64,000 bases of DNA from BJ22 sp021298375 (GTDB lineage Bacteria > Planctomycetota > Planctomycetia > Pirellulales > Pirellulaceae): positions 5,914 to 69,913 of the forward strand of contig JBKDOL010000049.1 in NCBI GenBank assembly GCA_046343015.1, read 5' to 3'. Below, in pieces: positions 60,232 to 64,000 of the stretch (position 1 is the first letter of the stretch; each line of letters starts with the position of its first letter). Made by a program: the position numbers and the translations under genes. Below the pieces are notes generated by a model, which was given only the letters and a program-made list of their open reading frames with translations, searched no databases and was not told the DNA's origin.

Positions 60232-61365
60232 TCAAGCGGCTTTGTTCTCGGCGCGATCCGGTTCGATCATGTCGGTTCCTGCTGCGGTCTGCACGGCAGC
60301 CAGTTGCTTGCCGAGCGAACGGACTTGGCTCCGCAGCTCAGGGAGCTTGTTGACGCAGGCCATGATTTGCATCTGTTCCCGAATGGGAGTTGCCGGGATG
60401 CCAAGATAGACCTGGCCTGCCGGAACATCGTTCATGATGCCCGCTTTGGCGCAAAGCGTTGTCTTCTCGCCGATTTGAATGTGATCGCCAATGCCGACTT
60501 GCCCAGCCATCACCACATAGTCGCCGGTCGAACTGCTGCCCGCGATCCCGACTTGGGAGCAGAGCAGGTTGTGTCGTCCGATTTGGCAATTGTGCCCGAT
60601 CATGACTTGGTCATCGAGTTTGGAGCCATCGCCGATGGTGGTCGCTTCAAAGGTGCCCCGGTCGACCGTCGAGTTGGCGCCGATTTCGACTTGGCTCCCC
60701 AGCCGGACGTGGCCCAACTGCGGGGACAGTTCATGCCGGCCATTGCGGGTTCGGTAGCCGAAGCCATGTGCGCCCAGGACAACGCCGGCATGCACGATCG
60801 AGCCGTCGCCGACAACCGTGTTTTCGTAGAGCACGGCGTTGGGGAAGATGGTGACGTCCCGCCCAATTCGGCAGTTCTCCAAAATGCAGACGCCGGGGTA
60901 GATCCGCGAGCCGCGGCTGATCACAGTCCCCTCGCCGACGAAGGCACCGGGATAAATGTCGACATCCGCCTCAATTACTGCGGAGGGAGCGATTTGGGCA
61001 GCGGGGCTGACGCCGACCCGCGGGCGGCGCACGGGAGGACAGAAGAAGGCCACGACCTTGGCAAAGGCGGCTTCGGCATCCTGCACGACAATACACGGCT
61101 TGGTCTTAGTTGGCTCACTTTCCAAAACGTCACCGGCCGAGACACCGATGCCCGAGACGTCGATGCCCGAGACGTCGATGCCCGACACGATTGCGGCAGC
61201 GGCGGGCGAAGCCAGAAACTGTTGCCAGTGCTGGGGGCTGGTGACGAAGGTGAGCTGCCCGGCGGCGGCGCGCGCGATGGAGGCGGCTCCGGTGATGCGA
61301 AGATTGGGCGAAGCGTTAACCTGCCCACCGACCAGTTCAGCGATTTGTTGCAGCGAAATGCTCAT
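60232..61365 (-). CDS. lpxD: UDP-3-O-acylglucosamine N-acyltransferase LpxD
   Basis: Lipid A enzyme adding the N-linked acyl chain, 377 aa. The N-terminal uridine-binding domain has SLQQIAELVGGQVNASPNLR. The left-handed beta-helix has many hexapeptide turns (ADVDIYPGAFVGEGTVISRG; ENTVVGDGSIVHAGVVLGAH, where the catalytic His lies in the GAHGFGY segment), and IGHNCQIGRHNLLCSQVG. Between the domains is a short insert of SGIDV-type repeats (about residues 60-75), encoded by a 15-bp tandem repeat. AAAGGA precedes the ATG. lpxI follows immediately. Confidence 0.95.
   Translation of the reverse strand: MSISLQQIAELVGGQVNASPNLRITGAASIARAAAGQLTFVTSPQHWQQFLASPAAAAIVSGIDVSGIDVSGIGVSAGDVLESEPTKTKPCIVVQDAEAAFAKVVAFFCPPVRRPRVGVSPAAQIAPSAVIEADVDIYPGAFVGEGTVISRGSRIYPGVCILENCRIGRDVTIFPNAVLYENTVVGDGSIVHAGVVLGAHGFGYRTRNGRHELSPQLGHVRLGSQVEIGANSTVDRGTFEATTIGDGSKLDDQVMIGHNCQIGRHNLLCSQVGIAGSSSTGDYVVMAGQVGIGDHIQIGEKTTLCAKAGIMNDVPAGQVYLGIPATPIREQMQIMACVNKLPELRSQVRSLGKQLAAVQTAAGTDMIEPDRAENKAA
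61147..61191. repeat. lpxD: 15-bp in-frame tandem repeat inside lpxD
   Basis: GATGCCCGAGACGTC occurs twice, then a diverged copy GATGCCCGACACGAT. The period of 15 keeps the frame and encodes repeated SGIDV pentapeptides in the LpxD linker. A degenerate fourth unit precedes it. Confidence 0.9.
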
Positions 61366-61719
61366 TCAGGCATCCTTTCCTGACTTGTTGCGCCTCCCCG
61401 GTAAAATGAGTCGACTGGTCCGTTTCGCGCGGCCGACCTTGATCGCTGCGGTTTGGAACTGAGGCTCAGAATTGTGGGGAGAAACTACGGTTTCGCTCTG
61501 CGGCGGGGGACACGGCGTCCCTGCGGTGTGCGAGCCCCGATGGCAGAATGAGACCCGGTAATTTTACGAGAGGCAGACAAGTTTCACCAAGAGCAGTTGT
61601 CGGGCGGAAATTTCTCGAACAGACGGTTTTTTCAGGCAACACCGCACGATTCGGGCTGGGCTCCGGGCCCCGGCAGCTTGCGGTGTTCGGGGCATCCGGG
61701 AAACCAGGCTCTCGATTGC

Positions 61720-61758
61720 TTGGCCTGGTCCCTTGGCCTGGTCCCTTGGCAGGTTCCC
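61720..61758. repeat. 13-bp tandem repeat upstream of glucokinase
   Basis: TTGGCCTGGTCCC twice in tandem, then TTGGCAGGTTCCC. Located about 80 bases upstream of the proposed glucokinase promoter. Confidence 0.85.
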
Positions 61759-61840
61759 TTGGGAGTTGGGGTCGCTGCGGGTCACCGCTTGCGCGGGCGG
61801 ACGGGGCGCGGGGCAATGGTTTGAGGGGCAGTGGCTTGAA

Positions 61841-61869
61841 TTGTGCTAATTTCCCGCCCGGTCTATACT
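61841..61869 (+). promoter_or_regulatory. Candidate housekeeping promoter of the ROK kinase gene
   Basis: TTGTGC (61841-61846), a 17-base spacer and TATACT (61864-61869). It would start transcription near 61876, leaving a leader of about 38 bases before the GTG start. The minus-10 differs from TATAAT at one base; the minus-35 matches TTGACA in four of six. Confidence 0.6.
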
Positions 61870-61913
61870 GCTTCCTTCGACTTTTCAGCCCTTTGTCCTC
61901 CCCCGGCCCGTCC

Positions 61914-62948
61914 GTGAACTCGACCCAGGAACCGATTCAGTCACCCCTTTTTGTCGGCGTCGATGTGGGTGGCACCAACGTCAAATTGGGAGTCGTTGAC
62001 GACCGGGGTGCCTTGATCGCCAAGTCCGATTTCCCGACCTGCGAGGACCTCGGTCCGCAATACGCAGTCGACGAAGCCCGCGAGCGAATCGCGGAATTAT
62101 TCGCGCGGAAACGACTGGACTACGCCCAGGTTGTCGCCGTCGGGCTGGGGACTCCCGGGACGATGGACATCAAGCAGGGAATGATTCTCGAGCCCCCCAA
62201 CATGCCTGGCTGGAGGCATTTTCCGATTCGCGACCGACTGAGCGAAGCCTTGGACCGCCCGGTGACCTTTGCCAACGATGCGAATGCCGCGGCTTTTGGT
62301 GAATTCTGGACCGGTTCTGCGGCCCACTATGACAGCCTGGTCTTTTTCACCCTCGGCACCGGGGTGGGTGGCGGGATTGTGATTCACAACCTGCTGGTCG
62401 ATGGCGAACACAGCCTCGGGGGTGAAGTCGGACATATTCGGGTCGACTGGGGGGCTGACGCGCGGCGGTGCTCCTGTGGCCGCCCCGGCCACCTCGAGGC
62501 CTACTCCAGTGCAACGGCGATTGTGAAGCGGGCCCACGAGTGGTTGCCCTCGCATCCGCAGTCGGTCCTGCATACGTGTCTCGAAGGAGAGTTGACTGCC
62601 AAGGAGATTGGCGACGCCGCTGAGCGGGGTGACCGGCTCGCCCAACTCCTGATCAATGAGGTGGCGGATTACCTTGCCCGCGGGATCGCGATTGTCGCCA
62701 ACACGATTGACCCCAGAGCGATCCTGTTTGGCGGCGCGATGACCTTTGGAAAACGCGAGACCAGAGTCGGTCGCGGGTTTCTCGAGCGAATCCGCGCCGG
62801 CCTCCAACCTGAACTGTTTCCCCAAATGCATCAACAACTGGTCCTGGAGTATGCCTCGCTTGGTTCTGATGCCGGTTGCATCGGTGCCGCGGGATTGGCT
62901 CGCAAGGAGCACCAGCAGCGAATCGCCAGTCAAACCAAAGCGGATTGA
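61914..62948 (+). CDS. ROK-family glucokinase
   Basis: A 344-aa sugar kinase of the ROK family, probably phosphorylating glucose with ATP. The phosphate-binding DVGGTNVKLGVVD motif is at the start, the catalytic Asp lies in TFANDANAAAFGEFW, TLGTGVGGGIV binds phosphate, and the signature LGGEVGHIRVDWG precedes the zinc site RRCSCGRPGHLEAYSSATAI. No DNA-binding helix is present, so it is a kinase rather than a ROK repressor. The GTG at 61914 begins just before the conserved domain and follows a plausible promoter; the open frame upstream of it was rejected. Confidence 0.9.
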   Translation: MNSTQEPIQSPLFVGVDVGGTNVKLGVVDDRGALIAKSDFPTCEDLGPQYAVDEARERIAELFARKRLDYAQVVAVGLGTPGTMDIKQGMILEPPNMPGWRHFPIRDRLSEALDRPVTFANDANAAAFGEFWTGSAAHYDSLVFFTLGTGVGGGIVIHNLLVDGEHSLGGEVGHIRVDWGADARRCSCGRPGHLEAYSSATAIVKRAHEWLPSHPQSVLHTCLEGELTAKEIGDAAERGDRLAQLLINEVADYLARGIAIVANTIDPRAILFGGAMTFGKRETRVGRGFLERIRAGLQPELFPQMHQQLVLEYASLGSDAGCIGAAGLARKEHQQRIASQTKAD

Positions 62949-63038
62949 TCGAGACAACCTCCTGGATTGGCCACCCGCCCTAAAGCAGCCCCGACTCCGC
63001 CCAGCCTTTTCTTTACCCTTACAGACAGCAAGCGACCC

Positions 63039-64000
63039 ATGGCCGAACTGGATTGCAAATACGTTCGCAACTTCTGCATTATTGCCCACATTGATCACGG
63101 CAAGAGCACGCTCGCCGATCGCCTGCTGGAGTTCACCGGCACCGTGCAAAAGCGCGAAATGCAGGAACAATTGCTCGATGACCTGGCGCTCGAACGCCAA
63201 CGGGGGATCACCATCAAGGCCCGCGCGGTCGCGATGCGCTACACCTATCAGGGACAGGAATACGAGCTGAACCTGATCGACACGCCGGGCCATGTCGACT
63301 TTCACTATGAGGTTTCCCGCAGCCTCGCCTGCTGTGAGGGCGCCCTCCTGCTCGCCGATGCTTTTCAGGGAGTTGAGGCTCAAACCGTCGCCAATGCCTA
63401 CGCGGCAATCAATGCCGACCTGAAGATCGTCCCGGTGATCAACAAGATTGATCTCGCGCACCAGCGTTCCGAAGAAGTCGCCGAGGAAATGCATCAAGTG
63501 CTCGGCGTCGACCCGGCCGAAATCGTCAAGGTCAGCGCCAAAAGCGGAATCAACATTGATCAACTTTTGGCGGCAATCATCGAGCGGATTCCGCCACCCA
63601 CCGGCGACAAGGCAAAGCCTCCCCAGGCGATGGTCTTCGATTCGCACTACGACGAGTTCCGCGGAGCGGTGACCTACGTGCGAATGATCGAAGGCCGCAT
63701 CAGCAAGGGCCAGAAGATTCGTTATCTTAAGACCGGACAGAACTACGAAGTCCAGGAACTGGGCCAGTTCCGCCCCAAGCAGGTCCCCTGCCAAAGCCTG
63801 CATGCCGGACAAGTCGGCTATTTGATCTGCAATATCAAGTCGATCGACCAGGTTCACATTGGCGATACCGTCACCGTTGCCCACGGCGAACAGGCTCCGG
63901 CCCTCCCCGGATACAAGCCGCCCAAGCGGATGGTCTACTGCGGGCTCTATCCGTCCGACGGCCAGGACTTTACCGAACTCCGCGATGCCCTGACCAAGCT
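63039..64000 (+). CDS. lepA: Elongation factor 4 (LepA), 5' part
   Basis: Ribosome-bound translational GTPase that back-translocates or remodels stalled ribosomes. The visible 320 codons cover the GTPase and domain 2: G1 AHIDHGKST, the switch I region with RGITIKARAV, G3 DTPGH, G4 NKID, and then the beta-barrel VFDSHYDEFRGAVTYVRM typical of LepA. The ATG at 63039 begins MAELDCKYVRNFCIIAHIDH, the family start. The reading frame is uninterrupted to the window edge, where the gene is cut off; full LepA is about 600 aa. Confidence 0.95.
   Translation, partial: MAELDCKYVRNFCIIAHIDHGKSTLADRLLEFTGTVQKREMQEQLLDDLALERQRGITIKARAVAMRYTYQGQEYELNLIDTPGHVDFHYEVSRSLACCEGALLLADAFQGVEAQTVANAYAAINADLKIVPVINKIDLAHQRSEEVAEEMHQVLGVDPAEIVKVSAKSGINIDQLLAAIIERIPPPTGDKAKPPQAMVFDSHYDEFRGAVTYVRMIEGRISKGQKIRYLKTGQNYEVQELGQFRPKQVPCQSLHAGQVGYLICNIKSIDQVHIGDTVTVAHGEQAPALPGYKPPKRMVYCGLYPSDGQDFTELRDALTK

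Larger units (their letters stand above)
61366..61913. other. Divergent intergenic region between lpxD and glucokinase
   Basis: A 548-base gap. The glucokinase frame is open through part of it, but that translation shows no family similarity. It contains a 13-bp tandem repeat (61720-61758), a nine-base inverted repeat AACACCGCA/TGCGGTGTT with about 32 bases between (61638-61646 and 61679-61687), and a promoter for the kinase. Nothing else is supported. Confidence 0.55.

Noticed and set aside
61548..61913. N-terminal extension of the glucokinase
   Set aside because: The extra 122 residues are low-complexity and cross a likely promoter and a tandem repeat; the ROK domain starts at the GTG at 61914.
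62097..63884. 595-codon minus-strand open frame opposite the ROK kinase and lepA
   Set aside because: Shadow of two conserved genes; spans their intergenic gap without a recognisable domain.

Overview
This 64 kb window is GC-rich bacterial chromosome, most likely from a planctomycete of the Pirellulales. The lineage call is inference from marker families read in the translations: a BBP7-type outer-membrane beta-barrel, a DUF1559 prepilin-like protein with the H-X9-DG motif, a DUF1571 protein, a PEP-CTERM protein, a large Ser/Thr kinase beside an FHA-like protein, and LpxD/LpxI lipid A enzymes. I see no rRNA or tRNA gene, insertion sequence, phage or CRISPR array.

Layout. 0.1-3.7 kb: alanine dehydrogenase and sucCD. 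3.8-23.5 kb: a compact flagellar island of two divergent blocks. The minus-strand block reads flgF, flgG, flgA, flgH, flgI, flgJ (rod-binding part only), flgN, flgK, flgL. The plus-strand block reads fliL, fliM, fliN, fliO, fliP, flhA, a small membrane protein, fliA, a small Cys-containing protein and two putative lipoproteins, ending at a strong terminator. fliQ, fliR and flhB are not in the window. 23.6-30 kb: BBP7 barrel, infC, thrS and a DUF1559 gene. 30-45.5 kb: housekeeping and catabolic genes (sugar isomerase, tRNA methylthiotransferase, S9, M16, S41 and M42 peptidases, nitroreductase, DUF1571, alpha/beta hydrolase, SpoU methylase). 45.5-50 kb: a GntR/ABC transporter operon with a palindromic candidate operator. 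50-55 kb: coiled-coil protein, FHA-like protein, membrane Ser/Thr kinase and a translationally coupled membrane protein. 55-59 kb: PEP-CTERM protein and a large exported unknown. 59-64 kb: lpxI, lpxD, ROK glucokinase and the 5' part of lepA.

Most unusual signal: several unrelated genes end in short tandem repeats whose units begin exactly at the stop codon. These are thrS (14-nt unit, TGA), infC (17-nt, TAA), the S9 peptidase (15-nt, TAA/TAA/TAG) and the 776-aa exported protein (9-nt, TGA). lpxI has a related 7-nt array starting at the last base of TAG. The effect is two or more extra stop codons downstream, in one frame or in all frames depending on unit length. Similar 13-17 bp arrays occur in several intergenic gaps. 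A second strong observation is that infC has no ATG/GTG/TTG start able to encode its conserved N-terminus; an ATT codon 8 nt after a Shine-Dalgarno sequence does, matching the known AUU start of infC elsewhere.
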